Source: Claveliimonas acetigenes (GTDB lineage: Bacteria; Bacillota; Clostridia; Lachnospirales; Lachnospiraceae). From it: a stretch of DNA of 64,000 nt. The notes under the pieces were generated by a model. The model was given only the letters and a program-made list of their open reading frames with translations, was not told the DNA's origin and ran no database searches. The position numbers and the translations under genes were made by a program. The stretch is taken from the NCBI RefSeq assembly GCF_025567385.1, contig NZ_JAOQJU010000016.1, positions 1 through 64,000 of the forward strand. Reading direction: 5' to 3'. Positions 43,505 through 53,091 of this stretch are shown piece by piece (the stretch's first letter is position 1; every line of letters starts with the position of its first letter).

Positions 43505-44887
43505 ATGAGTAAACAAGGAAACAAAAAAGCCGCATCTAATTTTAATTCGAGATTCGGCTATATTATGGTCGCCGCAGGCGCGGCTATCGGTCTGGGAAAT
43601 ATATGGAAATTTCCTTACCTCGCTTACGGCGGAGGCGGAGGCGCTTTTATCGTAATCTACATTGTTATGTGTATTGTGCTGGGCCACCCGGTAGTGGAAA
43701 TGGAATCCGCAATCGGACGTTATGCCCGGACAAATGGTATCGACGCATACGGTGTCGTAAACAAAAAATGGAAGTTTGCAGGTGCGATCAATATTCTGTG
43801 TACTATTTTAATTGATATGTACTATATCATCGTCAGCGGCTATGTATTAAAATATGCAATTGCCTATCTTCTCGGAGGCAACTTCGGCGCAGACAAGGAA
43901 GCCTATTACATGGACTTTATTTCCAACCCGGTGGAACCGCTGATTTACGCCGGAATCTTAATGATTATTACCGTACTTCTATTAGCCGGAGGTATCACCG
44001 AGTTAGTAGAAAAGGTTACGAAAGTAATCATGCCGTTATTATTCGTATTATTAATTATCTGCGGATTTTGGGCGCTTTTCTCTTTTGATGGCGCAATTGA
44101 CGGTCTGAAATTTTATCTGATTCCGGATTTTTCGAAGGTAACCTGGAAGACGTTCTCTGATGCCTGTATGCAGGTAATGTTCTCTGTCGGTATCGGGTGG
44201 TCTATCTTCGTAACACTTGGTGCAAGTGTCAGTGATGACGCCAACATCCGGAAAGACTCCATGATGGTTACCATCTGCGACACGACGGTTGCTTTAACTG
44301 CAGGTTTTGTAATCATCCCCACCGTAGTAGGCGCAGGCTCTAAGATGTCAGCAGGACCTTCTCTGATCTTCCTCGCTATGACAGACATCTTCAGCAAACT
44401 ACCGGGAGGAAATATCATCGGATTTTTCTTCTTTACCGCCATTATTTTTGCCGTACTTTCTACTTACTTTACTATCCTGGAAATTCCGGTCAAATGTGTA
44501 GAAGAGAAATTTCATATCAACCACCGGATTGCAACCGTTATCTGTGCCGTATTTATTTTCATCGGCGGCATCTTCTGCTCTCTGAGCCAGGGACACGGAC
44601 TTCTAAGCGGTGTGAAACTTCCATGGTGGGCATATAACACAGGCGTTGTATATTACAACATTTACGACTGGATCGACAGCTTCTCCGGTTACATCCTTCT
44701 TCCACTCGGATGTCTGCTGACAGCATTCTACTGTTGTAAGGTATGGGGCTACAAAGAATATGAAAAAGAACTTACCAAAAATGGAAGAGATGGAAAATTA
44801 TCGATGTACGACAAAGTGGTTATGACCGTTGTCGTACCGGTTCTGACACTGATTGTTATACTGAACTGCTTCGGATTTATTAACTAA
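43505..44887 (+). CDS. Sodium-dependent amino acid transporter, SNF/NSS family (copy 2)
   Basis: 460 residues, nearly collinear with the preceding gene: the same FGYIMVAAGAAIGLGNIWKF opening, the same VMFSVGIGWSIFVTLGA and the identical C-terminal GYKEYEKELTKNGRDGKLSM, with scattered substitutions throughout (for example SVSDDANIRKDS for SMSDSSNIRKDS). This is a tandem duplication that has diverged. ATG 43505 is preceded by AGGAGG with seven bases spacing; the frame opens at 43499 inside the ribosome site. Why two copies are kept is unknown; different substrate range or regulation is the obvious possibility. Confidence 0.93.
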   Translation: MSKQGNKKAASNFNSRFGYIMVAAGAAIGLGNIWKFPYLAYGGGGGAFIVIYIVMCIVLGHPVVEMESAIGRYARTNGIDAYGVVNKKWKFAGAINILCTILIDMYYIIVSGYVLKYAIAYLLGGNFGADKEAYYMDFISNPVEPLIYAGILMIITVLLLAGGITELVEKVTKVIMPLLFVLLIICGFWALFSFDGAIDGLKFYLIPDFSKVTWKTFSDACMQVMFSVGIGWSIFVTLGASVSDDANIRKDSMMVTICDTTVALTAGFVIIPTVVGAGSKMSAGPSLIFLAMTDIFSKLPGGNIIGFFFFTAIIFAVLSTYFTILEIPVKCVEEKFHINHRIATVICAVFIFIGGIFCSLSQGHGLLSGVKLPWWAYNTGVVYYNIYDWIDSFSGYILLPLGCLLTAFYCCKVWGYKEYEKELTKNGRDGKLSMYDKVVMTVVVPVLTLIVILNCFGFIN

Positions 44888-44917
44888 ATATCTATAATGA
44901 TTATCAGCACTCCATTC

Positions 44918-44978
44918 AAAAAAAGCAGGCACATTCCACAGAAGTTTATACTTCTTCCGGGATATGCCTGCATTTTTT
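44918..44978 (-). terminator. Terminator between SNF2 and lgt (both directions)
   Basis: GCAGGCA (44925-44931) / TGCCTGC (44965-44971) with an inner GAAG/CTTC hairpin, an A tract on the left and a T tract on the right. It lies at the end of the convergent SNF2 and lgt genes. Confidence 0.75.
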
Positions 44979-45855
44979 AGGAATGTGTACGGTTCTGCCT
45001 TCTACCGGACTTCCGACGGAAGACAATAATCAATATAACCGAAACCATCACCAGCACGCCAGCTAATACCTGGGATACGGGAAGCCCGATTCCCGGAAGC
45101 AAAAGCTGGTCTGTCCTTAATCCCTCTATCCAGAACCTTCCGATTCCATAGCCGGCAAGATAAACCAGGAACACCTCACCGTCAAATACCTTGTGTCTTA
45201 GATAAATGAAAAGTAAAACCAGAACCAACAGACACCAAATGGATTCATATAAATAGGTCGGATGTACCTGTATATAATCCACACCGTCTATTGTCTCCAG
45301 ATGCGCCCACATCTTTTCCGTCACATCAGAAGTCGATCTCACTGCGTCCAGCGGAAGCCTCATAGCAAACAGATTATCGGTGTACTCACCAAACGCTTCT
45401 CTGTTGAAGAAATTCCCCCATCTGCCAATCATCTGCCCTGTCACCAGTCCGAATACTGCCGTATCCAGAAGCAGCGGTGCAGATAGTTTCTTCACTCGCG
45501 CAAACACAAACACCGTAATGACTGCCGCAATTACACCGCCGTAAATAGCAAGCCCGCCTTCTCTGATATTAAATATACTCAGAATATGATCCTTATACAT
45601 ATCCCAGGAAAACACAACATAGTAAATCCTTGCTCCAATAATGCCAAATACTACTGCAAACATCGCCAAGTCGATATAATTCTCAGGTTCCTGTTTCGTA
45701 CGTTTTGCCACATACATTGCCACAAGCAGCCCTGCTACAATTCCCAGTCCAATCACTATGCCATAATACGCAATATCGAACTGAAATATAGTCAATGTCT
45801 TTCCAACATTTTCAAGATGAATCCCTAAATTGGGAAATTCAATTGAAGTATGCAT
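44977..45855 (-). CDS. lgt: Prolipoprotein diacylglyceryl transferase
   Basis: Adds diacylglycerol to the lipobox cysteine of prolipoproteins in the membrane. 292 residues with about seven hydrophobic segments. The Lgt signature GQMIGRWGNFFNREAFGEYT is present, as are the preceding REGGLAIYGGVIAA and the later HPTYLYESIWCLLVL and GYGIGRFWIEGLRTDQL. Last gene of the long minus-strand block. The OppA-type protein at 7966-9585 is a likely client. Confidence 0.96.
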   Translation of the reverse strand: MHTSIEFPNLGIHLENVGKTLTIFQFDIAYYGIVIGLGIVAGLLVAMYVAKRTKQEPENYIDLAMFAVVFGIIGARIYYVVFSWDMYKDHILSIFNIREGGLAIYGGVIAAVITVFVFARVKKLSAPLLLDTAVFGLVTGQMIGRWGNFFNREAFGEYTDNLFAMRLPLDAVRSTSDVTEKMWAHLETIDGVDYIQVHPTYLYESIWCLLVLVLLFIYLRHKVFDGEVFLVYLAGYGIGRFWIEGLRTDQLLLPGIGLPVSQVLAGVLVMVSVILIIVFRRKSGRRQNRTHS

Positions 45856-45923
45856 ATCTTTTTCTTCCTTTCCTGCCTTACTTCTGCCCGCCAGGCAGCG
45901 GGCTGTCTAATCAGAAAAAGTAT

Positions 45924-47024
45924 CTACACATTAAACCGGAACAATATAATATCTCCATCCTGTACAATATAATCCTTTCCCTCCAGACGAACCAGACCTT
46001 TTTCTCTTGCCGCCGCATGAGAACCACAAGCCATCAGATCATCATATGCCACTACTTCCGCCCGGATAAATCCTCTCTCAAAATCCGTATGGATCTTCCC
46101 GGCAGCCTGAGGTGCTTTTGTCCCCTTGGTAATCGTCCATGCACGCACTTCCGGTTCTCCCGCCGTCAGATAACTAATCAATCCCAAAAGGCTGTAGCTT
46201 GCTTTAATCAACTTCTCAAGGCCGGACTCTTTAAGCCCCAGATCTTCCAGGAACATTTTCTTCTCATCCTCATCCAGCTCAGCAATTTCCTGCTCAATCT
46301 GCGCACAGACTACGAACACTTCACTGTGTTCTGCCTTGGCAAACTCCCGTACCCTGCACACGCCCTCATTGGAAGCGCCATCATCCGGAAGATCTTCCTC
46401 CGTAACATTTGCCGCAAAAATCACCGGCTTATAAGTCAGCAGATTATAACCTGCAAGCCATTCCTGCTCGTCCTCGTCCTCCGCTCCTTCAAAGCTTTTC
46501 GCCATCTTGCCTTCTTCCAGATGTGCTTTTATCTTCTCTAAAAGCTTCAGCTCTTTTGCCGCTGTTTTATCATTTCTCGCCACCTTCGCCGTCTTAGCAA
46601 TGCGGCGCTCTAAAATCTCCAAATCAGAAAAAATAAGCTCAAGATTAATAGTCTCAATATCTCGAAGCGGATCAATACTGCCATCCACATGGATAATATT
46701 ACTATCCTCAAAACAACGCACTACATGGACAATAGCATCCACTTCACGGATGTTGGCAAGGAACTGGTTTCCAAGCCCTTCTCCTTTCGACGCCCCTTTT
46801 ACCAGACCGGCAATATCTACAAATTCAATCGCCGCCGGGATAATCTTCTTTGTGTGATACATCTCACCCAGGACATTCAATCTTTCATCCGGTACCGTTA
46901 CAACGCCCACATTCGGGTCAATCGTACAAAATGGATAATTCGCCGATTCTGCTCCTGCTTTTGTTAAAGAATTAAATAATGTGCTTTTCCCTACATTAGG
47001 AAGCCCAATTATGCCTAATTTCAT
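45924..47024 (-). CDS. ychF: Ribosome-binding ATPase YchF
   Basis: Obg-family P-loop ATPase (not GTPase) linked to ribosomes and stress. About 366 residues: MKLGIIGLPNVGKSTLFNSL, FVDIAGLVKGASKGEGLGNQ, a TGS domain at the C-terminus (GTKAPQAAGKIHTDFERGFI, RAEVVAYDDL, and DYIVQDGDIILFRFNV at the end). G4 is replaced by the YchF-type segment VIFAANVTEEDL. I start at MKLGI (ATG 47024); ATG 47033 three codons earlier is possible. It follows thiN after 28 bp. Confidence 0.97.
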   Translation of the reverse strand: MKLGIIGLPNVGKSTLFNSLTKAGAESANYPFCTIDPNVGVVTVPDERLNVLGEMYHTKKIIPAAIEFVDIAGLVKGASKGEGLGNQFLANIREVDAIVHVVRCFEDSNIIHVDGSIDPLRDIETINLELIFSDLEILERRIAKTAKVARNDKTAAKELKLLEKIKAHLEEGKMAKSFEGAEDEDEQEWLAGYNLLTYKPVIFAANVTEEDLPDDGASNEGVCRVREFAKAEHSEVFVVCAQIEQEIAELDEDEKKMFLEDLGLKESGLEKLIKASYSLLGLISYLTAGEPEVRAWTITKGTKAPQAAGKIHTDFERGFIRAEVVAYDDLMACGSHAAAREKGLVRLEGKDYIVQDGDIILFRFNV

Positions 47025-47052
47025 CTGTCTCATTTCCTCTCTGTTGTAATTT

Positions 47053-47712
47053 CTATTTTTTATCGCGCGTCTCCATCAGAATCACTATGCCGCTTCTGAA
47101 ATTCACCACAACTTCGTCTTCTTCAATCTGATTGCTGACACACAGACTGTCAGAAGCCGTCATGGTATGCTCACTCAAAGGATATTTTGCTCCTTCAAGG
47201 GTCAATCCATACACCGGCTCGCCCAATGGGAACAGCGAAAAATACGGGCCATAGGCATCTTCTTTTCTTAGATGCGTCTCTTCGCCTATCAGACGTATTC
47301 TATTCTGCGAATCTAAAATTACAGCCTCTACGCCTGCCTTAAAGGGAATCATCAATGTCTGTACATTCGCCCATAAATGATCAATTCTGCCTCCGGTGGC
47401 TCCCAGAATAAGTATTTTCTCACACCCCAGTGTCACACCAAGCCTGACAGCAATCTCTGTATCAGAAGCATCCTTTACCGGATTATATTCCCGGATAGGA
47501 ACTTTTGTCTCATTCTTATAGTAGTCCACAATATCTCTGGATAAACTGTCAAAATCACCAACGATGTAACTGGGAATGATTTGGTGCTCATACAGGAACT
47601 CTACCCCCTTATCCACTCCGATAATACAGGGATTCTCAGCTCTTCTGATCGTATTTAATACCAACTCTTCGTTAAGTGCTCCTCCGCTGACAATGATCGC
47701 TTTATTACTCAT
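47053..47712 (-). CDS. thiN: Thiamine pyrophosphokinase
   Basis: Makes thiamine diphosphate from thiamine and ATP. 219 residues: IIGVDKGVEFLYEHQIIPSY, IVGDFDSLS, KDASDTEIAVRLG, ILILGATGGRIDHLWANVQ and the C-terminal beta domain with SLFPLGEPVYGLTLEGAKYP. It overlaps the end of rpe by 8 bp, the usual rsgA-rpe-thiN order of Firmicutes. Confidence 0.95.
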   Translation of the reverse strand: MSNKAIIVSGGALNEELVLNTIRRAENPCIIGVDKGVEFLYEHQIIPSYIVGDFDSLSRDIVDYYKNETKVPIREYNPVKDASDTEIAVRLGVTLGCEKILILGATGGRIDHLWANVQTLMIPFKAGVEAVILDSQNRIRLIGEETHLRKEDAYGPYFSLFPLGEPVYGLTLEGAKYPLSEHTMTASDSLCVSNQIEEDEVVVNFRSGIVILMETRDKK

Positions 47713-48370
47713 AACTCTTTAATATCTCCATAAATTTCTTTGTGTTTTCTGCCGGATTTCCTTTAAACACTGCTGATCCGGCAACGATTACATTTGCCCC
47801 CGCATCCAGAACCTCTCTCACATTGCTGGGATAAATTCCTCCATCTACCTCAATATCAACAGGGGCTTCTATCTTCTCTATCATCTCTCTGAGTTCTTGT
47901 ATCCTCTTCAATGCTTCCGGAATGAATTTCTGTCCGCCGAATCCGGGATAAACACTCATAATTAATACCATCTCTATATCATCAAGATATTCCCGCACGG
48001 CATCAACTGGTGTGTCAGGACAAATAGATACCCCACAGCGGAGTCCACAACTATGGACTTCTCTGATTGTTTCCCTCAGATCCTTACATGCTTCCAGATG
48101 CACGGTTATATTATCTGCGCCTGCGTTCTGGAAATCCTTCACATAGCGGATCGGTTCCTCCACCATCAGATGCACATCCATAAGCTGGCTGGTTGCTTTT
48201 TTTATCGATTGCAGCACCGGCATACCGAAAGAAATACTCGGCACAAACATACCGTCCATCACATCAAAATGTAAATACTCTGCCCCCTGCTCTTCCACCA
48301 GCCGGATCTGCTCTCCCAGATTTGTAAAATCCGCTGCCAAAATGGATGGCGATAACACATACCTCATCAT
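47705..48370 (-). CDS. rpe: Ribulose-phosphate 3-epimerase
   Basis: Interconverts ribulose 5-phosphate and xylulose 5-phosphate. 221 residues of TIM-barrel fold: LSPSILAADFTNLGEQIRLV, HFDVMDGMFVPSISFG, DVHLMVEEPIRYVKDF, VLIMSVYPGFGGQKFIPEAL and DIEVDGGIYPSNVREVLDAG hold the metal and phosphate ligands. The ATG overlaps the rsgA stop codon (TAATG). AGGAGA upstream. Confidence 0.97.
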   Translation of the reverse strand: MMRYVLSPSILAADFTNLGEQIRLVEEQGAEYLHFDVMDGMFVPSISFGMPVLQSIKKATSQLMDVHLMVEEPIRYVKDFQNAGADNITVHLEACKDLRETIREVHSCGLRCGVSICPDTPVDAVREYLDDIEMVLIMSVYPGFGGQKFIPEALKRIQELREMIEKIEAPVDIEVDGGIYPSNVREVLDAGANVIVAGSAVFKGNPAENTKKFMEILKSYE

Positions 48371-49248
48371 TAAAATCTCCTCTTCTGCTGCAGCTCATTG
48401 TACATATCCAGGTAATTTCCATAACGGATCCTGTGAATTTCTCCCCGCTCAAGAGCTTCTTTCACGGCGCAGCCCGGTTCATGCACATGAACACAGCCAT
48501 TATATTTGCAGTGTCCTTCATACGGAGAAAACTCCGTAAAATAATATTTCAGTTCTTCCTTCTCGAACTCATTTACATATAATGAACTGAATCCCGGTGT
48601 ATCCATGATATAGGAATCCTTGTCGACCGCTATTAATTCTGAATGCCGTGTTGTATGTCTGCCCCTGTCAATCTTGCGGCTTATCTCTCCTGTTTCCATC
48701 GTGATGTCACTTTGCAGAAGATTAATGATTGAAGATTTTCCCACTCCGGATGGTCCCGCAACCACCGTCGTCTTCCCTTTCAAAAGCGCTTTGATTTCTT
48801 CAATATTTTCCTTTTTTCTCGCACTTGAAAATAAAATCGGATAACCACATCTTCCGTAAATCTCTCTCAATTCCTGTATCCTTAGATCATCGGCAATGTC
48901 TTTTTTATTAAAACAGAGTATTGCCGGAACTCCCTTGCTTTCCATCATAACAAGGAAACGATCCAACAGATTAAAATGCGGCTTTGGTTTCGTTACTGCA
49001 AATACTACCATCGCCTGATCCACATTTGCCACAGCAGGTCGGGTCAATGCATTTTTTCGTGGGAAAATCCTGACAATATTTCCCGTTTTCTCTGTTTTTT
49101 CCAAAATATCTATCTCTACATCGTCTCCGACCAGAGGCTTCTGTCCCTCTTTGCGGAACACTCCTTTTGCTTTACATTCGTAAACACCGGATTCTACTAT
49201 ATGAACATAGTAGAATCCGGCAATTCCCTTTACTATCTTTCCCCGCAT
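48370..49248 (-). CDS. rsgA: Small-ribosomal-subunit-dependent GTPase RsgA
   Basis: Late 30S assembly GTPase. 292 residues: N-terminal OB fold, circularly permuted G domain (G4 CFNKKDIAD before G1 VAGPSGVGKSSIINLL, then G3 DTPGFSS), and C-terminal zinc site with CKYNGCVHVHEPGCAVKEAL. It sits three bases after prkC and is fused by TAATG to rpe. Confidence 0.97.
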   Translation of the reverse strand: MRGKIVKGIAGFYYVHIVESGVYECKAKGVFRKEGQKPLVGDDVEIDILEKTEKTGNIVRIFPRKNALTRPAVANVDQAMVVFAVTKPKPHFNLLDRFLVMMESKGVPAILCFNKKDIADDLRIQELREIYGRCGYPILFSSARKKENIEEIKALLKGKTTVVAGPSGVGKSSIINLLQSDITMETGEISRKIDRGRHTTRHSELIAVDKDSYIMDTPGFSSLYVNEFEKEELKYYFTEFSPYEGHCKYNGCVHVHEPGCAVKEALERGEIHRIRYGNYLDMYNELQQKRRF

Positions 49249-49251
49249 ATA

Positions 49252-51303
49252 TTATTCCGCCTCATTACGCGGTGTAGGTGCAATCTCTTCCGTGGTAATT
49301 TCAACACCTCTGCTTACATAAAGGACAATACCTGTATCCTTGCTCACAGTCTCGCCTATACCCGGATCACAGCTAATTACGCACCCCTCCGGGACATCGG
49401 CGTTGTCCTCATAGATAACATCTGATACATACAGTCCTTCGGCGCTGATCTTCTCTTTCGCCCCATCAACCGTATATCCAGCCACATCCGGTACGGCAAT
49501 CGGTTTATTTCCAAGACTGACAACCAGGTCTACACTGGTATTTTCCTCTACCTTCTCACCGACGGCTACGGACTGAGAAATGACCAGTCCTGCTTCATAA
49601 TCATCACTGTACTCTGTCGTCACATTGCCCGCCTTCAGCTTAGCAGACGTAAGCTCACTTTTAGCATCATTCTCGGACTTTCCTCTGACATCCGGCACTG
49701 AAACTTTATCCGGCTTTTTCGGTCCCTTGCTGACCTGCATCACGATTTCCGTATCCTTCGTGCCTTTGGCTCCTGCCGCCGGAGTTGTCCCGATAACCGT
49801 CCCCTGCTCTGAATCATTATACACCGCCTCTGACGTAATCTTCTGGAACCCTTCGTCATTCAAGGCCTTCATCGCATCGCTCTCATTCATTCCCGCCACA
49901 TTCGGTACGGTAAGCACCTCTTGCTCTCCTTCTACCAGCTTCGAACTAATAATCAATTCAATCTGCGTATGCTTAGCAACCTTCTCACCACTTTCCGGAG
50001 ACTGCTCCATTACAGTTCCCGCCTCATATTCCGTTGATTCCTTTTCAGTTCCCAGTTTATACCCCAAACCTGCTTTATTTAAGATATCAATTGCTTCTTC
50101 CTTCGTCTTACCCACTACATTCGGCACTTTAACCTTTTCGTCCGATGTCTCCGTATCTGTGCTGGGTCCAAACTGGAAGATACCTGACGCCCTGCCAACC
50201 ACAACGGCAAGCACGATAATCACAATGACTGCCACCGCAACGGTAAGGATTTTCATGACTTTATTCATGCGGGGATTCACTTCATCGCTTCCATGCTCCC
50301 GTCCGCCGTATTCATCCTCTTCTTCGTCATCATCGTCGTCATCATCATCGTCATATTCGTCATCGTCGTCATCATAATCTTCGTCTTCATCCTCATACGC
50401 GCTGCGGATATTGTCCAACTCATCTTCCGTAATAATGACCGTATCCGCATTTTGCTGTGGGATCAGCTTTACAAAATCCCCCTCCGGATCTACAAGAGAA
50501 TGTTTCAAATCCTGAATCAATTCCTTCGTTGATGCGTAGCGCCGCTCAGAATTCTTCTGTGTACACTTCAAAATAATCTGCTCTAAACTATATGGAATAT
50601 CCGGCACCAGCTCAGAAGGCGGCGTAATCTCTTCCTGCAGGTGCTTTAACGCCACTTCTACCGTAGATTTCCCGTCAAAAGGCACATGTCCCGTCACCAT
50701 CTCATACAAAGTAATTCCCACAGAATAAATGTCGCTCTTAGCATCTACATAGCCGCCTCTCGCCTGCTCCGGCGATGTATAATGAACAGAACCCATGGCC
50801 GCCATGGTTACTGTATTAGACGTAGTCGCTTTGGCAATGCCAAAATCCGTTACTTTTACCTTGCCGTCGTTAGAAATAATTACATTTTGAGGCTTAATAT
50901 CACGGTGAATAATATTTCTCTCATGTGCAGCTTCGATTCCATTGCACATCTGAATCGCAATACTGATAACCTCTCTCGCCGACAGCCTTTTCTTTCTCTC
51001 AATATATTCTTTTAATGTTACCCCTTCCACAAGCTCCATAACCATGTAATACAGTCCGCGGTCTTCTCCTACATCGTACACATTTACAATGTTGGGATTC
51101 AAAAGACCTGCCGCCGCCTGTGCCTCGGAGCGGAATTTCTTTACAAATGTCTCGTCTTCTCTTAATTCTTTCTTTAATACCTTAATCGCAACAAAGCGGT
51201 TCAGCATAACATCCTTTCCTTTGTAAACATCTGCCATTCCGCCTGCGCCTATTTTACTTAATACCTCATACCTTTTTCCCAGAAAAATTCCACTTTTTAC
51301 CAT
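49252..51303 (-). CDS. prkC: Ser/Thr protein kinase with PASTA domains
   Basis: Membrane kinase that senses muropeptides/lipid II. 683 residues. Kinase domain 1-270: GAGGMADVYKGKD (P-loop), FVAIKVLKKEL (Lys), IIHRDIKPQNVIISNDGKVK, VTDFGIAKATTSNTV, GSVHYTSPEQARGGYVDAK. Then an extremely acidic stretch of about 40 Asp/Glu/Tyr residues (about 300-340), one membrane helix (ILTVAVAVIVIIVLAVVV) and four extracellular PASTA repeats beginning VPNVVGKT, VPNVAGMN, VPDVRGKS and VPDVAGYT. It overlaps prpC by 7 bp. The acidic juxtamembrane run is unusual. Confidence 0.97.
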   Translation of the reverse strand: MVKSGIFLGKRYEVLSKIGAGGMADVYKGKDVMLNRFVAIKVLKKELREDETFVKKFRSEAQAAAGLLNPNIVNVYDVGEDRGLYYMVMELVEGVTLKEYIERKKRLSAREVISIAIQMCNGIEAAHERNIIHRDIKPQNVIISNDGKVKVTDFGIAKATTSNTVTMAAMGSVHYTSPEQARGGYVDAKSDIYSVGITLYEMVTGHVPFDGKSTVEVALKHLQEEITPPSELVPDIPYSLEQIILKCTQKNSERRYASTKELIQDLKHSLVDPEGDFVKLIPQQNADTVIITEDELDNIRSAYEDEDEDYDDDDDEYDDDDDDDDDEEEDEYGGREHGSDEVNPRMNKVMKILTVAVAVIVIIVLAVVVGRASGIFQFGPSTDTETSDEKVKVPNVVGKTKEEAIDILNKAGLGYKLGTEKESTEYEAGTVMEQSPESGEKVAKHTQIELIISSKLVEGEQEVLTVPNVAGMNESDAMKALNDEGFQKITSEAVYNDSEQGTVIGTTPAAGAKGTKDTEIVMQVSKGPKKPDKVSVPDVRGKSENDAKSELTSAKLKAGNVTTEYSDDYEAGLVISQSVAVGEKVEENTSVDLVVSLGNKPIAVPDVAGYTVDGAKEKISAEGLYVSDVIYEDNADVPEGCVISCDPGIGETVSKDTGIVLYVSRGVEITTEEIAPTPRNEAE

Positions 51304-52040
51304 ATACTCACCTCACCGGCAACCGGTTCCGCCAGCACAACGCCTATATTGTCCCGGCCGCCATTGTAGTTTGCCCGGTCAATCAACAGATTCACCGCTT
51401 CTACAATATCCCTTGCTCCTTTCACCAGCCCAAACATATCCTCATCTTCTACCATGTTACTGAGTCCATCCGTACACATCAGAATAACGTCCCCCCTTTT
51501 TAGACGATATTCATAAAAATCAGCTTCTGCCTCTTCCTTCACGCCCATTGCGCGTGTGATGATATTTTTATCCGGATGATTTCTTGCGTCCTCTGCCCGG
51601 ATTCCTCCGAGTCTGACCATTTCTTCCACCAGAGAATGATCCTTAGACAACTGCTTAATCTTATTATCAATCAAATACAGCCTGCTGTCGCCGATATTAG
51701 CAAAATGCAGTGTATTCCCTATGACTGTTGCCACTACCAGAGTTGTTCCCATACCTTCCAGCTTTATATCCGAAGATGCGGCCTCAATCAACTTCCGGTT
51801 CGCCGTATCGATGCATTTCTTTAAAATCTGCTCCGGCTTACCCTCTTCACTCGCCATAAGCTCTTCCTTCAAAACTTCTACTGTATATTTCGACGCAAAA
51901 TCTCCTGCCTTATGTCCCCCCATGCCATCTGCTACTACCAACAGGTTCGGAAATGGACCGATTTTCTGATCCGTAGCAAATACATAATCCTGATTGACTT
52001 CCCGTTTTCTTCCGACATCAGTCATTGCATAAATTTTCAT
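51297..52040 (-). CDS. prpC: PP2C-type protein phosphatase
   Basis: Metal-dependent phosphatase partner of PrkC. 247 residues: MTDVGRKREVNQDYVFA, VVADGMGGHKAGDFASKYTV, GMGTTLVVATV, LHFANIGDSRLYLI, DHSLVEEMVRLG, ILMCTDGLSNMVED, GGRDNIGVVLAE. The start is ATG 52040 after AAGGAG; the frame is open to 52100 but that part lies in rlmN and is not PP2C-like. It overlaps the rlmN end by 23 bp. Confidence 0.97.
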   Translation of the reverse strand: MKIYAMTDVGRKREVNQDYVFATDQKIGPFPNLLVVADGMGGHKAGDFASKYTVEVLKEELMASEEGKPEQILKKCIDTANRKLIEAASSDIKLEGMGTTLVVATVIGNTLHFANIGDSRLYLIDNKIKQLSKDHSLVEEMVRLGGIRAEDARNHPDKNIITRAMGVKEEAEADFYEYRLKRGDVILMCTDGLSNMVEDEDMFGLVKGARDIVEAVNLLIDRANYNGGRDNIGVVLAEPVAGEVSIW

Positions 52041-53088
52041 GCGCTTCTCCTTCTTTGGCTGACACATACCGCCGCCGCAATTGTCCACAGGCTCCATCAA
52101 TATCGGAACCTCTTTCCTTTCTTATTGTAACATTTATTCCATTTCTTTCAAGATTATTTTCAAAATCCAATGCATTTTTACGGCTTGGTTTGCGAAATTC
52201 TCTCTCTTTAATCGGATTTACCGGTATCAGATTCAGGTGACAACTGCGTTTTTTCAAAATCTCTGTCAATTCCCGGACATCCTCCGGTGTATCGTTGAGA
52301 CCTTCCACTAAACTGTATTCAAAGGTAATTCTTCTTCCAGTCTTCCCAAAATAAACATCACATGCATCCAAGACTTCGTCGAGGCTATATTTATTCGCTA
52401 TAGGCATCAGCCTCTTTCGCTTCTCCTGACTGGACCCATGGAGGGAAAGCGCCAATGTAATCTGAAGTTTTTCTTCTGCCAGACGGTACATATTCGGCAC
52501 AATCCCGCAGGTGGAAGCAGTAATATTACGCTGGCTGATATGCAATCCATGTTCATCACTTATCATATGTATAAAATTCAGAAAGTTATCATAATTATCC
52601 AGCGGCTCACCCGTTCCCATCACTACAATATTCGATACTCGCTCTCCGCTGATTTTCTGAATTTGATAGACCTGCCCCAGCATCTCGGATGTGGTAAGAT
52701 TCCGCACCAACCCTCCAATTGTAGACGCGCAGAAACGGCATCCCATTCTGCACCCCACCTGAGATGAAATACAGACAGAATTGCCGTAATTATATTTCAT
52801 CAGGACGCTCTCCACCACATTCCCGTCGCAAAGCCCAAACAGGAATTTCTCCGTAGGATCCTCTCGGGAAACCTGACGTTCCAGCATGGATACCTTTCGT
52901 ATCTCATATCGTTCGGAAAGTTTCTGCCGCAGACTTTTGGACAGATTCGTCATCTCATCAAAGCTTTCCGCAAGCTTCACGTGCAGCCATTCATAAATCT
53001 GCCTGCCCCGGAACGCCTTTTCGCCGATGGATTCCATCTCTCTTTGCAATTGCTCAAATGTATAAGAACGTATATCTTTCTTCTCCAT
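52018..53088 (-). CDS. rlmN: Dual-specificity 23S rRNA/tRNA A-methyltransferase RlmN
   Basis: Radical-SAM enzyme that makes 2-methyladenosine at 23S A2503 and tRNA A37. 356 residues with QVGCRMGCRFCAS (CxxxCxxC cluster), VFMGTGEPL-like VVMGTGEPLDNYDN, STCGIVPNMYRLAEEKLQIT, LSLHGSSQEKRKRLMP, and the C-terminal GACGQLR holding the second catalytic Cys. It lies three bases after rsmB. Confidence 0.97.
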   Translation of the reverse strand: MEKKDIRSYTFEQLQREMESIGEKAFRGRQIYEWLHVKLAESFDEMTNLSKSLRQKLSERYEIRKVSMLERQVSREDPTEKFLFGLCDGNVVESVLMKYNYGNSVCISSQVGCRMGCRFCASTIGGLVRNLTTSEMLGQVYQIQKISGERVSNIVVMGTGEPLDNYDNFLNFIHMISDEHGLHISQRNITASTCGIVPNMYRLAEEKLQITLALSLHGSSQEKRKRLMPIANKYSLDEVLDACDVYFGKTGRRITFEYSLVEGLNDTPEDVRELTEILKKRSCHLNLIPVNPIKEREFRKPSRKNALDFENNLERNGINVTIRKERGSDIDGACGQLRRRYVSAKEGEAHENLCND

Positions 53089-53091
53089 CCG

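Noticed and set aside
49625..50377. 250-codon plus-strand frame antisense to prkC ending in a Ser run
   Set aside because: It is the complement of the PASTA repeats and Asp/Glu run of a well-supported kinase.
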